Positions 35,273-46,676 of a stretch of DNA of 64,000 nucleotides are shown in pieces. Position numbers and translations under genes: made by a program. This DNA is from Neophaeococcomyces mojaviensis. Lineage: Eukaryota; Ascomycota; Eurotiomycetes; Chaetothyriales. Within the stretch, counting starts at the first letter, position 1. Every line of letters starts with the position of its first letter. The stretch is taken from positions 1-64,000 of the forward strand of contig JAPDRQ010000074.1 of the NCBI GenBank assembly GCA_030247915.1. The letters run 5' to 3'. The notes beneath the pieces were generated by a model, which saw nothing but the letters and a program-made list of their open reading frames with translations, was not told the DNA's origin and made no database searches.

Positions 35273-37363
35273 TTAGTCCACGTGGGGAACCAATAGGTAG
35301 GAACTATCTTGTCCTCGTCCCCCAGTATGAATGAGATGATGGCCGTTGTTGTCAGTCTGATGCATTTCCAAACCTGGCAGTGGGAATGGATTGACCATTG
35401 ATCCACTGACAGTGAACTGCAGATAGTCACCAGCCTGAGACCATAAATTGTTAGCGATATTCAGTTAGTGTAGCAGTAAATGCTTGGTGAAGCTCACCTC
35501 CCAAAACATGCCGTATGGCCGCATCGGAATATCCAAAGCTTGTACCTCCCCCTTAGTTAGTGGCTTCTTCTCCTTTAACATATACTCCGGTTCAGCCGGA
35601 CGACTATTTTCCTCTCTACCTAGCGCGTGGCTTGCACGAAGTTGTCCATCAGGCCCCCAGTGGAAGGCCATTCCCACAGTGCCTAGACCTATTTGCCAAT
35701 CGTGGACGAGTTTGAGAACAGTCTTGGGTACCACGCCTTGGGGGTTCAGGCACATAGTTCCTTGTCTCCGTTTCTTAGAATTGAGATTTTCCACTTGAAC
35801 GAAAACATCTAATTCATGGTGATTGGTGGCAGAAGACATTACAAGGTGAGCCATGAAGTATCCTGTTGTCTCACACGATGATGGCATTTGCATTGTGAAA
35901 ATGCACTTCTCGCCCGATACAGCATTGTAACTGACTTCTCCTGCCGTGTAAGGGTCCATAGACAAGGTCTTGTCGGTGTGGAGAAAATATTTCGTGTACT
36001 TGGTTCTTTCCAAAGGAAACTCTGACTCCGGTCTATTGATTGTGTCTACGCGGTCTTTGAGGCCCATATGTAGGACACTCAGTCGCACGGTAGGCGTAGA
36101 AGTCCAACCATTCTCAACCCCATGTAGGTAGTAATCGAAGAAACGCTTGAGGTCTCTTTGAGAGTTGTCATCGTAGTAGTCTGGCCATTCCATTTTGTTG
36201 TGGACGCGAAGCCACTTGGGAACTGTCGGGTGCAATAGAGAAAAGCCTTTAAACGTGCCGGGCGTGTGTACGGCATTTGTCCATGACGCGACTACATATG
36301 TTGGAACATTGATCCACTCAGGATGTGCACGCTTGTCTTCCCAATAGACATCACGGACTTGATTCTGGTGGAGATAGGCAACCATGTCTTCGATCGCTCC
36401 CTGTGTAACGAACTGATCTAATCAGACGTCAGTCAATCCTCAGAGTAAATTCTGCTGGCAAAACATACTGGTGACATCTTTGTGAAAGCCATGAAATGGT
36501 ATGCCACCGTTGAAGTTGCCGGCCCCAATGGGATCAATGCCTCCTTCCCTATAACAGGTGCAAACGTCAGACAACATGGTTTATCGACTTGCTCAGAGGA
36601 AAGTCAGGAGGATTACTCACCATGGAGCTATAGCTGCTAGGCCTTTCGGTCTCAGGCTACCAATTTTCCACTGCGTCATAGCGAGCCAGCTGTTTCCTGT
36701 TAATGCCACCCTACCATTACACCATGGCTGTTCAGAAAGCCAGGTGATGAAGTTAGCACCATCCTCAGCCTCTTGATGGCCAAACATGTAACAATCACCT
36801 TCAGAAGTGAAGGCGCCCCTAGTATCCACATTGACTACAGCGTATTCATTCGAACACCAGAAAGCTGGATCAGGTCCCTCCCACTTTTCTAGTGAGGAGA
36901 GCCAGTTTTTGGGAACCCCGGCTCGCATTGGAAAGTCGTCAAGCAAGGTGGTGCCTTTTTGTTTGCCGTATGGACTCCTGTAAGGTTTGATTTCAGCATA
37001 CCATTCCAGTTTTCAGATGTTGAGCAGCCGCACTGACCAGGCAACAAGTGCCGGAACGGATTTTGCAGGCTCTGAACTGAGATCCTGAAACCTTCCGGGT
37101 AAGTAGATATCACTGTACAACTTAATCCCATCCGGCAGTACCATCGGTACACTTTCATGCATGACAATATCAATGGGAAGTGGCAAAGCTCCTTTTTCGA
37201 GTTGTTGACCTTTCTGGTAGTCGAGGACTCTTTGACGAAAGCCTGGAAACCGGACTCCCTTATCTGTCAAACGTTTGCCTTTCATCATGGGCGTGACTTT
37301 CAGAGCTTCTGTCTTGATTTCAAGTTGTCGCTTGAGGTTGGCTGAAAATTCAACGTGATCCAT
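35273..37363 (-). CDS. CocE/NonD or X-Pro dipeptidyl-peptidase (S15) type alpha/beta hydrolase, 5 exons
   Basis: The spliced product is about 614 residues. Introns are at 36978-37037, 36549-36620, 36418-36468 and 35435-35497; all are in phase and each restores a family block. Order: strand-rich start (VLPDGIKLYSDIYLP), SPYGKQ across intron 1, VVNVDTRGAFTSEG, then the nucleophile elbow ALTGNSWLAMTQW with Ser in GNSW, and EGGIDPIGAGNFNGGIPF. The C-terminal jelly-roll domain ends PFPLPGLEMHQ and HHLIHTGG. Members cleave ester or amide bonds (cocaine esterase, X-Pro peptidases). No signal peptide was seen, so it is likely intracellular. It lies in a metabolic neighbourhood and could act on a small metabolite. 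No lesion was found. Confidence 0.88.
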
Positions 37364-37846
37364 CTTGATATTCGGAGGAAAATACTTTGCTCCACAGCAA
37401 GTTTTCTCTAGCTAGCGAAGTATTTTTGATATATACTTGAGCCAATGGAAGTTAGCTAAATTGCCTTCACTCATTTTGCTCCCTGCACTCCAAGTAATTT
37501 GGCAGCGGGATGTTTCAACACCGAAAACCCAAGTTCGGAGCGTTGTATCCTTGCCAAGACGACCCCTGAAAGGGAAGAGGGGTAACTTTTCCGTGGAAGT
37601 CATTTCGATCAAACAGTTTCAGTAATAACTTGCCAGAACTAAAGCGCCTCGGCATATTTACCCTGAAACTTGCTACTGAACGGACCTACAAAATCCAAGC
37701 TGACCTGGAGCAAGTGCAAGGATTTGTGAAGCATATTCGGGATGTCGTTCTGCCGACCCTACCGGCCCTGCCGACTACTAGCCAGCAGACATCAGACGCC
37801 GCAAATTATGAACCCGACTACTCGGGGGCAAAGAAGACATACAGAA
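37364..37846. other. Junction region upstream of the truncated transporter
   Basis: It contains the promoter side of the hydrolase. From about 37630 to 37854 an open frame without an ATG reads like a protein end (LKRLGIFTLKLATERTYKIQ, then VQGFVKHIRDVVLPTLPAL). It does not resemble a transporter and may be debris of another gene fused to the MFS remnant. No TM1-TM4 coding sequence of the transporter fits here. Confidence 0.4.
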
Positions 37847-39242
37847 CTCGTTAACACCAAGAATCTGGGCAAGTACCGAGCTATGGCTCAAGTTACACCC
37901 AATATATCTACGGGCTTAGGCGCAATCGTCAGTGTTCTAATGGGTGGCGCACTCCTTCGCCACGGCAACCTGGAGAATTATCGAATCTACTTCTACATAG
38001 CCGCAGCACTTTACGGCTTGGGTACGTTCGGTGTTGTGGTCGGCTACAATCCACCACCGAGAGAACTTCAGGTGACATTGACTACAGCCCAGAAGTTCCG
38101 GAGCTTAGACTGGATGGGAATTTTTCTCTCGACTACTGGTCTAACTCTTTTTGTTCTGGCATTGTCATGGTACAGCAACCCATATCGGTTCTCCAGTGCC
38201 GCTGTCTTGGCACCCTTCGTCATCGGCATCGTCTTGCTTATAGCCTTTGCCAATTACGAATGGCTTATCAAGAAAGATGGCATTCTACATCATGGATTCT
38301 TTCACCATCGTAACTTCCCGATTTCATGTATCATCATTTTCGCCGAGGGTGTGGCCTTCTTCACCCTTAATAGTTACTTCGTATTCGAACAGACTGTTGT
38401 GATGGGAAGCGACTCCTGTGATGCCTCACTTCGACTTCTTATATTCTACTGCGGATCTATCGTTGTGACCACTGGTGCAGGTCTCTACACAACTTGGACG
38501 AAGAGGTTGTCCGACCCATTAGTCCTTGGTTTTAGCATTTACACAGCCTTCGCGGGTGCAATGACAACGGTGAATGCGACCACCAGTCCCGCCACTACTT
38601 GCGGCTTTGCAACGCTTGCATCCGTTGCTAACGGACTGGTTCTTCTGAATGTCATCATCGCCGCTCAGTTAGCCACTCCTCGAGAAATGATTGCCGTCAC
38701 GACCAGTCTCTTGATTGCCATTAGAGGTTTTGGTGGAGCGGTTGGGACCGTGGTCAATAACGCCATCATCAGCAACACCTTAAAAACCAATCTCGGACCT
38801 AATATGGCCGCAGCTGTCCTCCCTCTTGGCTTTCCTGCCGAAGAGCTTGGGCTGTTGATTGCGGCTTTGACATCAAATGACCAGGAAGCGCTTACGCATA
38901 TTCCCGGAATAACACCCACGATCATTGGCGCCGCAGTGGGTGCTATCCAGAGCTCATATGCACTCGCATTCCGCCATTGCTGGTTTGTTAGTACTTCGTT
39001 TCTCGCTTTGGCCTTTGGTGGTAAGTCACCAAGTGTTCTGCCTTGCGATGGGAATGATAAAGCTAATTACTCGACTAGTCTCCTGTTTTGTCAGTAATCC
39101 TAAGGAAGAATTCAACGCCCATATTGATGCGCCTGCTGAAGCTAAGTTGGCTAAACTGCAGCACGAAATTGATATGGCAGATGCTGAATCAACAGCTCGT
39201 GCGGTTGAGAAACTGGCCGTTGAGCATCCCGCTCCCCATTAG
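37847..39242 (+). pseudogene. 5'-truncated MFS transporter (Tri12-like)
   Basis: The open frame starts inside a major facilitator of the fungal trichothecene-efflux/siderophore type. The first conserved piece is ELVNTKNLGKYRAMAQ, matching the ELVPNKYRG loop near TM4-TM5, after a possible AG acceptor at 37846. Then follow some ten hydrophobic segments, including FRSLDWMGIFLSTTGLTLFV, REMIAVTTSLLIAIRGFGGA and AFRHCWFVSTSFLALAFG. An intron at 39021-39078 leads to a charged C-terminal tail ending EHPAPH. About 170 N-terminal residues (TM1-TM4) are missing, because the neighbouring gene starts only 480 bases upstream. In-frame ATGs exist (for example at 37884), but a product would lack the first helices. 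Probably non-functional. Confidence 0.72.
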
Positions 39243-40042
39243 ACTTTTACTAAGAAGCACGCTTCTACAGAGCGATGCAAATGGATCGTGGCTAGAAATT
39301 TTAATTTAAAAAATGTTCGATGTATGCGGAGGTAATGCTGTTACTATTTGATTTAGCAGATTTTCCCGGACGTGTCCCTTATGCCAAAGGTCCGCCGAGA
39401 AGTGGGGGACCAAACGAGCTGGAACGGCAAATTGATCACATTGTCCTTTATTCAGGTGGCTCTGACTGTGTCATGCGTAGATCACGATGGTACGACATGA
39501 TATCTGAAGATGAATTTCCTGCTAAGATCTTCTAAACCTTGTTACACTGCGTTGTCTCACAAATTCCTGAGCTACACTTCAGGAGCTGTGCTATTGAAAA
39601 TTCGACCTCTTCAAACGAAGTGACTCTGAAAATTATTTTGGTCTGGTCGGATCAAGACACCCAAGGTGTCGTCGTTGAGTTGCATTGTTTCGGACCAAGC
39701 GCCATCTGAATCGATCAAGTCTCGATCAGGTTGCAGGACTTTCACTGGAACAGAAGCCTCTGTACAATGAGACATCGATTGATGCGCAGTGTTCTTATAA
39801 CGGTAACAAATGGGCTACGCGAGCTTATTCATAAGGTAATTATCATGCTGTAGCGGTAGTAGATCTCATTTATCCATGCTATTGCCGATCGCTGTATTCG
39901 TGAACGGCCTCAACCTCATAACGAGGGTTGCGACATCTAAGACTCGCTGATAAAGCTTTAATTCTCCTGCGGGATAGAAGATGGTTCACTTCCGGCACTA
40001 CCATAGATGTCTCCCTCCCCATTTGTAAGATCCTCGTCGCTT
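39243..40042. other. Gap between convergent genes
   Basis: The 3' flanks of the MFS remnant and the P450. Open frames at 39320-39535 and 39928-40131 are not convincing; the second overlaps the P450 3' end on the other strand. Confidence 0.45.
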
Positions 40043-41690
40043 TTATAGCGGAGTTGGACGTTCTTGAATGCGTACGTTCAAGCTGGAATGAACTACGAAG
40101 AAAAGGGCTTCTGCAGATATTGGCTTGTTAGGGTCTATTAGTTCTATTTCGAAAAGCCTGATTAGTTGAGGCAAGGTACGATTCATCTCCGCAAGGGCGA
40201 GATTCCGGCCAAGACAAATGTGGCTTCCGGCACCAAACTTATGAAGGCATTAGCATTGCGTACTAGCAATGTAGGCTCAATCATTTAGTGGGAGGCACTT
40301 ACGTGATAGAGGTGCTTTTTCATCAATCGGAGCTGCTCAGGATCGCTTTCGAGCCACCTTTCTGGCCGGTACTGATCCGTGTCCTCGCCAAAGATCTGTT
40401 TATCTTGATGCACTGCCCACGGATTTATGGCGAAACGAGTTCTACCAGGAAATCGCTTGCCTCAAATGACAATGCCCTCCTTTGGTGCTGAGCGAGAAAT
40501 ATTAACTCCTAGAGGAGGACGAAGACGCATCGACTCCAATAGCGCTGCTTGGAAATAAGTCAGTCTTTGTGCCTCCTCGTAGGTGATGACCTCAAAGGTT
40601 AGTCGGCCACCTCTCCGGTGCTCCACGATTTCGTTCACAATCTTCTCGTAGACGTTCCGGTTCTTCAAAACAAGAAAGAAAAATGATTGCATGGCAGACG
40701 CTGTAGAATCCGAACCGGCAAATCTAGTGAAGTCAGCAAGTATAACTAGGTTCATCATGATACTCACATTGCGCCGATTGCAACAGCAGACACATCTTCC
40801 GACTTGAAAGTTGATGGCGACCTCAAGTGACCTGATATCAAGTAGCTCAAGATGTCCTTGCGATTGGGCTCTTTTAGCTCTGAGAATGGCTCTCGCTTCT
40901 GCACTTCTTCTAGAGCCTTAGCGGCCACTAAGAGGTCCTTGCGCCGAAATGGCAGGGCTTTCAGAATTGGATTATTCAAAAGAAGCCTGTCGAGCAGCGG
41001 TTTCTGCCCAACGATACCACCGTATCGTGCAGCCTGCTTGATCGTATACAAGGTATGGTCAATGTCACGACCAGCGTTCAGAAACCCAAATTCGCTAGAG
41101 AATGCGACTTCACCGAGACTATCAAAGGCAAAGAAGTGCAGCCATTGTCCCAGATCAACATGACCTTGGTCTACTGCAGCAGACTTCAGTTTAAGGACAA
41201 GGTGCTGAATAGTGTTCGTAAGGGGCTCAGAAATCTGGAGCATCGTGTTCATACTGTATGGAATTGCTGCAACCCGTTTCTTGTTCGCATGAACATACTC
41301 ATCTAGTTCAGTAAAGATATCCTTTGGCTCTTGTGGTGGGAAGACACTGTAGAAGTCGGTCTTCGAAAATCCTTTACCAGGAGCAAGCACCTCTCCCACG
41401 AAGGCTGGGTCGGACATAGAGATCTCGTTAGGACCGATGCGGACAAATGGACCATATCTCTTGTGGAGCTCGATGCTGTTCAAATTCGTTCTTGTGGATG
41501 CAACATCAATGATTTTCCAGATGCTTGTGAAAGATGCTAGGAAAGGGTCTGGATAAAACCTGAGTGGTGTTATATATCGACGTTTGAGAGCAACCCCGAC
41601 CAAAATTATGAATACAAGTAAAAAGAAGTGCTGAGATACTAAAGTCCAGACTACCAAAGTCAGTGGTTCGCCGCCAGAAAACTTGTCCAT
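40043..41690 (-). pseudogene. Cytochrome P450 with one internal stop codon (3 exons)
   Basis: With introns at 40724-40767 and 40238-40302 the frame gives a 512-codon fungal P450. It has an N-terminal membrane anchor (FFLLVFIILVGVAL), KRYGPFVRIGPNEIS, the I-helix AGSDSTA motif, the K-helix ESMR (E..R), the PERW motif, and a heme loop FGAGSHICLGR with the Cys ligand read across the last splice. The loop has His where many P450s have Arg. A single TGA at 40462-40464 (codon 395), in the strand before FPG.TRFAINPW, cuts the protein before PERW and heme binding, so it cannot be active as read. A rescuing intron is not evident. Everything else is intact, so the loss may be recent, or the base may be a sequencing error. 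Confidence 0.8.
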
Positions 41691-44600
41691 CTCAGCAATG
41701 CCTCTGTGCGTTATAGAGGCAAAACCCGAGACTCTGTATCCTCGAATGCTAAAGCGCTCCGAGAGATGTATTCCCTATTATATGTTTTAAGCACAAGTAT
41801 CGGTATTCAGCAAAGCAATTCATATGCTCTTGGTGTGTTGTGACCAAGAATTCATTGTTTTGCACATTCGCAAGAGCTATTAATGTGGGTGCCGTGGAAA
41901 CACGTCACTACAACTCCATGGAATACAACCGTCAGAAGTGCATACTTTACCCTAAGTAATGTACACCAAAATTCAGCAGAAATTGACTGCGATGGAAGTT
42001 TGCATGTTTGCGAGGCTTTAGCACAGCCAATATATACCAACAACATAGTGAAGCTAACAGGAAGACTCTCAGTAAAATCCGCTCTTAGCTCGCTAAATTT
42101 CTTGTTTGGGTAATCTTAGTGCCATGCATGCCTGATGGCTGCCAATCTTACTGGCACAATACAAGAACTTCGTAGCTTTCGATAGGTTTGCCTCCTGCCT
42201 CCGCAGATTTAGGCACTGAAAGCAGCATGGCCGGATCAAATCGTTAGCTGATAAAGAGCAACGACGATTTGCTCACTTTGTATTCAACCTTTAAAATCAT
42301 TATCGGACACAGAGAATTGGTTTTATTACATCTTCTCAGTGTACTGAAAGTTAGCTTCTAGCCCCAAGATACTCAACCGACATATGCCGCAGCTTCACAG
42401 CCTGAGTTAAATCCACTACTCTTCTCTATTCACCGCACTATCTTGCTAATCGCTTCTGCTATTTAACCGAAAGCAAAGTGACACAGGTCTCCAGAGGCAT
42501 ATTCATCTGATTCAAGGCTTATCTCGCGTACTTGAGCCAACAAAATGAAGCGCCTGCATGAAGCACAGCCGTCACATTTCAACTTTGGAAACCGTCATCT
42601 TGCTTAAGCCAGGGTTGAAACGAGGAAAAGTATCTCTTTGCGATACCGCCATCTTGCAAGGTCTTCAATAGAGACTGTAGCTCATGCAAATAACCTGATA
42701 TCATGTAGATCCGTGCATGCATAGACTCCTCTAAGTAAGGCACTATTAAGTTAATGCTAAGGGCATGTCCTGATTCATTGTGGGACCTTACTCAGCTCTA
42801 ACTTTTGATCTCGGAGTTGTGATCTTGACCTTTTTTGCGACAAGTGACTCGGACCCACGCAACAGGTCAACAGCACAGTTAATTTGCGCATAGAGATTGC
42901 GTACAGCATCAGAAGCGGTACGGTGCAGCGAGTGCAGTGTGCCTACGAGTGGCCCATAGCTCATGAACAGGATGCCACAAGCGCTCCTGCTAGTTCCGGG
43001 GAAGTGGAGTTTCCACGGATCACGCACGGGGAAGGATTGCACCGAAGCCACATCGATCTCTCATCTACAGGGAGATATTAAGCTTTCCGTGATTTTGCTC
43101 CGATCACCAGTATCCAAGTAGTCTTACGAGTAAGAAACGCTGGAAAGCAAAGATAGTAGTGTTCCTACCAATATGCAGTACGCAGCATGAAGGGTGACCC
43201 ACTCGCATCCATATTACATTTTAGACTGCCTGGATACCCTTTGCAACCACGTGATGCTAACTTGAGCGTCTCTTATTGCCACCTTCTCGTTCTTTTTGAT
43301 GACGGACGATAGGATCCGCAAGTTTCGGTCTCGCCGTTGCTCTGGTCGAGGTCGAATATAAGAGCAACAGACAAGGGAATACAGAGATTAAAGGAAAGCA
43401 GAAGATGAGAAGTAGGTAGAACTGCCGCAGTAGGATGTTGTATACACCCAACAGCGTGTCTTAGTGCGCTCATGATTGACCAGGGCTGTTCATCGGCTCG
43501 GATACAGTATACTAATCCAAGCTCGTCCTTAATGTTGTACAACTGAGATTGAAATTCATTTGTCAAGTGTTGCACCTACTGATGCGCTAATACCCATCAA
43601 GACCTCGAGTATGTTGTTTATGAATTCTGCTCCAATCATTGTATATCTGCTGTAGATGCTCTCCATTGAAGCTAGAAGTAATCTTAGTGTTTACCGCAAT
43701 ATCTGTGGGGTCGATCCATTTATCATATATCTTAGGGCGAAAGCGTAAAGGCACCTTAACGGTACCAGCCGGCTTTGAGTCTTCTTGTACCTTGAATGAC
43801 AAGATTGCTGTTCGTTGTCTCAAAACTATTAACCAGGGCAATAAGAGAGCCATCTACTTCAACGAAAGAGCCACCGTTACGAGCAGCCAAACCTTCCGTG
43901 TCCAAACAGAGAGAAAAAGCCAGGAAGAAGGTCTCATTACTCTCTGACGGCAGGTTCACATCTGTTGACGACCTATCAACAATGGGGCCGGAGTTGTCTG
44001 GGCCTCTCATATCTAGGTTAGCTAATCCAAGCAATATATGAGACGTAATCAAATGGCTTAGGTCTGTCTACTACTAATTCAATAAACCTTTCTTAGTTTC
44101 TACTCTCGTAAACCCCATTAGTTCTTCACATTAGGCGTTCTCACCCGAGCTTTGCTATACTTTCTGTAACGGCCGTACAGCGGTCTTAATCTATAACATA
44201 AACTCTATAGGCCTCATTTTTCGTACGGGGGGTTAAGGTTCTCTAGAGCCCGCCCTAAACCCGTTCCAAAGGAAAGTCTGATCGAGTAAATGCCCCTTTT
44301 TTCGAAGGGGAAAAGGAGGCATTGATAACTAATACTCATCCTCGTCCGCTCTTTTCCTTTTCTAATCTTTAGGGTTTACTATTTTGCACTGTTAAACGTA
44401 TAAAGGGATTCAAAAAGTTAAGGCCTTATTACAAGGGTGAGAAATCAAAATGGCCTAACGTCACCAAATCACCAACTCCACGGAATTTTGGCGCCCACCC
44501 TAAGGCCTCGCATCTAGCTATGATTCATCCCAAATGGACAAAACCTCAACAAAAATCTGGTTGGTATCCAGCCATCACCAGCTCATTAATACCACGAACC

Positions 44601-44810
44601 GTCGCTACAACCACCATCACTGCGTTTCATTCTTTGCCTTGCTAACCAGTGCGGCAAAGACGATGAATGCAACAACCTCAGCACTGAAATTCAGATTGTC
44701 TTGGCCGCAGCAATTCATAGATCGATTGTCACACTGGCAATGGTAGGTATTTAGTGTATTTGCCGTTGACTTCCTTGAACTAGAGACGGCCTCGGGTAAC
44801 TTGGACTCCT
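41691..44810. other. Long gene-poor stretch with repeat and coding debris
   Basis: No intact gene was seen in 3.1 kb. A minus-strand segment at 43587-44052 reads as protein-like in two overlapping frames (RSSTDVNLPSESNETFFLAF and PKIYDKWIDPTDIAVNT), perhaps a frameshifted remnant of unknown type. At 44439-44507 lies one copy of the dispersed repeat. Around 44270-44330 there is a hairpin-like CCCC-T-run...GGGG segment. Confidence 0.4.
44439..44507 (+). repeat. Dispersed repeat, better-preserved copy
   Basis: It aligns with 11597-11666 over about 70 bases with one gap. The core is AACTCCACGGAATTTTGG followed by CGCCCACCCTAAGG. It is GC-richer than the other copy, so it is likely the less mutated one. 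A weaker match to the ACTCCAC..AAATTTTGGC core is at 60946-60965. Confidence 0.45.
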
Positions 44811-46676
44811 TCAGTAATCCTCCTCCCGGCTAACGAACGATGCCGGCCCGTCATACGCCACCTTCAGAGTTTGATCATGCTCTCTTCCCAGCATCATTTT
44901 GTGCCAGTCATATGACAATTGCTTTTTGTTGAACTTTTTCGGAAGCCTTGGACACTCAACCTCAAGCACACCCTTCCCAGCCTCATCATCCCGTTCGGAC
45001 AGTGTACAAATGAACTCTGTACTATTTTGCCGTGGCCAAAAGGCCCAAAGTGCAGGTAATCCGTGACCTATTGGCGGGGGTGCACCGGAATAAATGTGTA
45101 AGCGTGAAATTATTGATGGCTGTTTAAGTGAGCGGGATCGCAGATATTTGTAGAGGGTTTCTGCGGCTTGAAACGTGACGTATGGCTTCACTGGATCATC
45201 AAAGTGTCTCACCCCGATTTCGAAGCAAACACTCAGATGTCTGAGGCGAAAGAAGCTAGCCAGGACATCGAGAACTTCCCAAGGCCAGTCACCGTATCGA
45301 GCAACGTCCACGAAGAGTTCTTCGATTAGAGGGCAGCCGTTAAGGATATTGCGAAGAGACACGGTATCAATCGCAGACTTGTCCCAAGAACCATTGTAGT
45401 CTTCGACAGTGTGAAGATGAAGCTTACGAAGAGCGCTGCCGTGTCGGAGGATACCCTGGAGCGTTATGCTTTGTAGACTTCTGACGTAGATGCTTTCGAG
45501 GGCTGCTGGACATTCCCGATAGAAGTGAGTTATACTCTCTTTGGCCCAGCTTTCAGTGAAATCGACTTCCTTCAACGAAATCAGCTTTGGCATGATCTTA
45601 AGGGCGAAATCAAGGTAGATTGTCTTCAGGCGGCGAAGTCGTGACCAGTCGAAATTCTGTGCCCAGTGATCCATCTCAGAGCCTTTCCCCGGATGGCCAG
45701 TCTGATCCAGCCATGAATATGCTTCCTTGCCAGGTCTCACGTTTGACTCTCCCCATGGATAGCCACTTATGCTCAACTCTTCGAGAGGCGGGAGTCCTTC
45801 ATCTCCTACGAAACCGAAGCCACAGTATTTATAGGGTCGGCCGTAGACAACACAGCCTGATGATGGCTGACTAATATCGAGGGCAAGCGAGCGAAGGTTA
45901 GGAGAGGATAGTAGGATTTGCTTCAAAGGTCGGACTGATTCCAGGCAGTCTTTGGCAGCACAGAAGGTGATATTGGCCCGTAGTTTGCTGAGATTTGGAT
46001 TGTTTTGGAGCCTGTCAAGATTGTCTTCTCGAGTAAGTCCTACCGGTAGTGGGTTTTGGTATCGCCCGCCCACCTTGGCGTGTAGCCGGACCTTCGGACA
46101 TGAACGAAGTGCTTGGAGCACAAGTTCAGGTACAGGGTGATCGCCGTAGGTAAAGTAGTTCCAGCCTATGTACCTTAGACCTGTCATCTTAGGGATTAGA
46201 TTGCTGATTGAGTTGATGCAGCCATGATACCGATCGGCAACGCTGGACTCTGTCTTGGATTTGGTGGAGAGCAAGGGATATGTGAATCTGCCTTCGCCAG
46301 GGTCGCTGATATCCAGAGAGCGAATAGCAGACAGAACGTTTTGCTTCTTCAGACGGTACAGGCACTGTTCAGAGGCATCGATCTTGTCTGAGTCCAAAGA
46401 TAGCGCGAGATGTCTGTATCGGCTGCGTTCTGCTAGATGATAAAACTCTGAGCTCACCAAAGCCAGAGCTTTTAGCGACTTCGGACTACTGTCTTGGATG
46501 AGGTAGAAGATCATGATCAATATGTCACAACCGAGTATGGCCAGCGAAGGTTGTTCTGCATTTTGTGCGACAGAGGGTTTGAACTGAATCTCCTTTGACT
46601 GCTTAGTCGTTTGCTGCAGCTTTTCAAGAGAAGTAGCATCACCCTTGGCCACGTCAATGAAGACGTTGAGATCCAT
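44811..46676 (-). CDS. F-box/LRR-like protein
   Basis: A 621-residue single-exon protein. An F-box-like segment spans about residues 44-91 (LAILGCDILIMIFYLI, LKALALVSSEFYHLAE, RYRHLAL), in the usual order of helix, helix and 'ALVS..F..LA'. The rest is a series of irregular leucine-rich stretches (LRSLALDISQ, LRRLKTIYLDF, LRKLHLHTVEDY, LRHLSVCFEIG), as in fungal F-box proteins that bind targets for SCF ubiquitin ligases. No membrane segment is present. A TATA sequence lies about 75 bases upstream of the start. The frame is intact. Target unknown. Confidence 0.78.
   Translation of the reverse strand: MDLNVFIDVAKGDATSLEKLQQTTKQSKEIQFKPSVAQNAEQPSLAILGCDILIMIFYLIQDSSPKSLKALALVSSEFYHLAERSRYRHLALSLDSDKIDASEQCLYRLKKQNVLSAIRSLDISDPGEGRFTYPLLSTKSKTESSVADRYHGCINSISNLIPKMTGLRYIGWNYFTYGDHPVPELVLQALRSCPKVRLHAKVGGRYQNPLPVGLTREDNLDRLQNNPNLSKLRANITFCAAKDCLESVRPLKQILLSSPNLRSLALDISQPSSGCVVYGRPYKYCGFGFVGDEGLPPLEELSISGYPWGESNVRPGKEAYSWLDQTGHPGKGSEMDHWAQNFDWSRLRRLKTIYLDFALKIMPKLISLKEVDFTESWAKESITHFYRECPAALESIYVRSLQSITLQGILRHGSALRKLHLHTVEDYNGSWDKSAIDTVSLRNILNGCPLIEELFVDVARYGDWPWEVLDVLASFFRLRHLSVCFEIGVRHFDDPVKPYVTFQAAETLYKYLRSRSLKQPSIISRLHIYSGAPPPIGHGLPALWAFWPRQNSTEFICTLSERDDEAGKGVLEVECPRLPKKFNKKQLSYDWHKMMLGREHDQTLKVAYDGPASFVSREEDY

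Noticed and set aside
14647..40464. Reading the internal TGA codons as recoded or read-through
   Set aside because: Intact genes in the window (for example the Zn2Cys6 and Pth11-like genes) use TGA as their stop, and three of the four affected genes also carry frameshifts or other stops.
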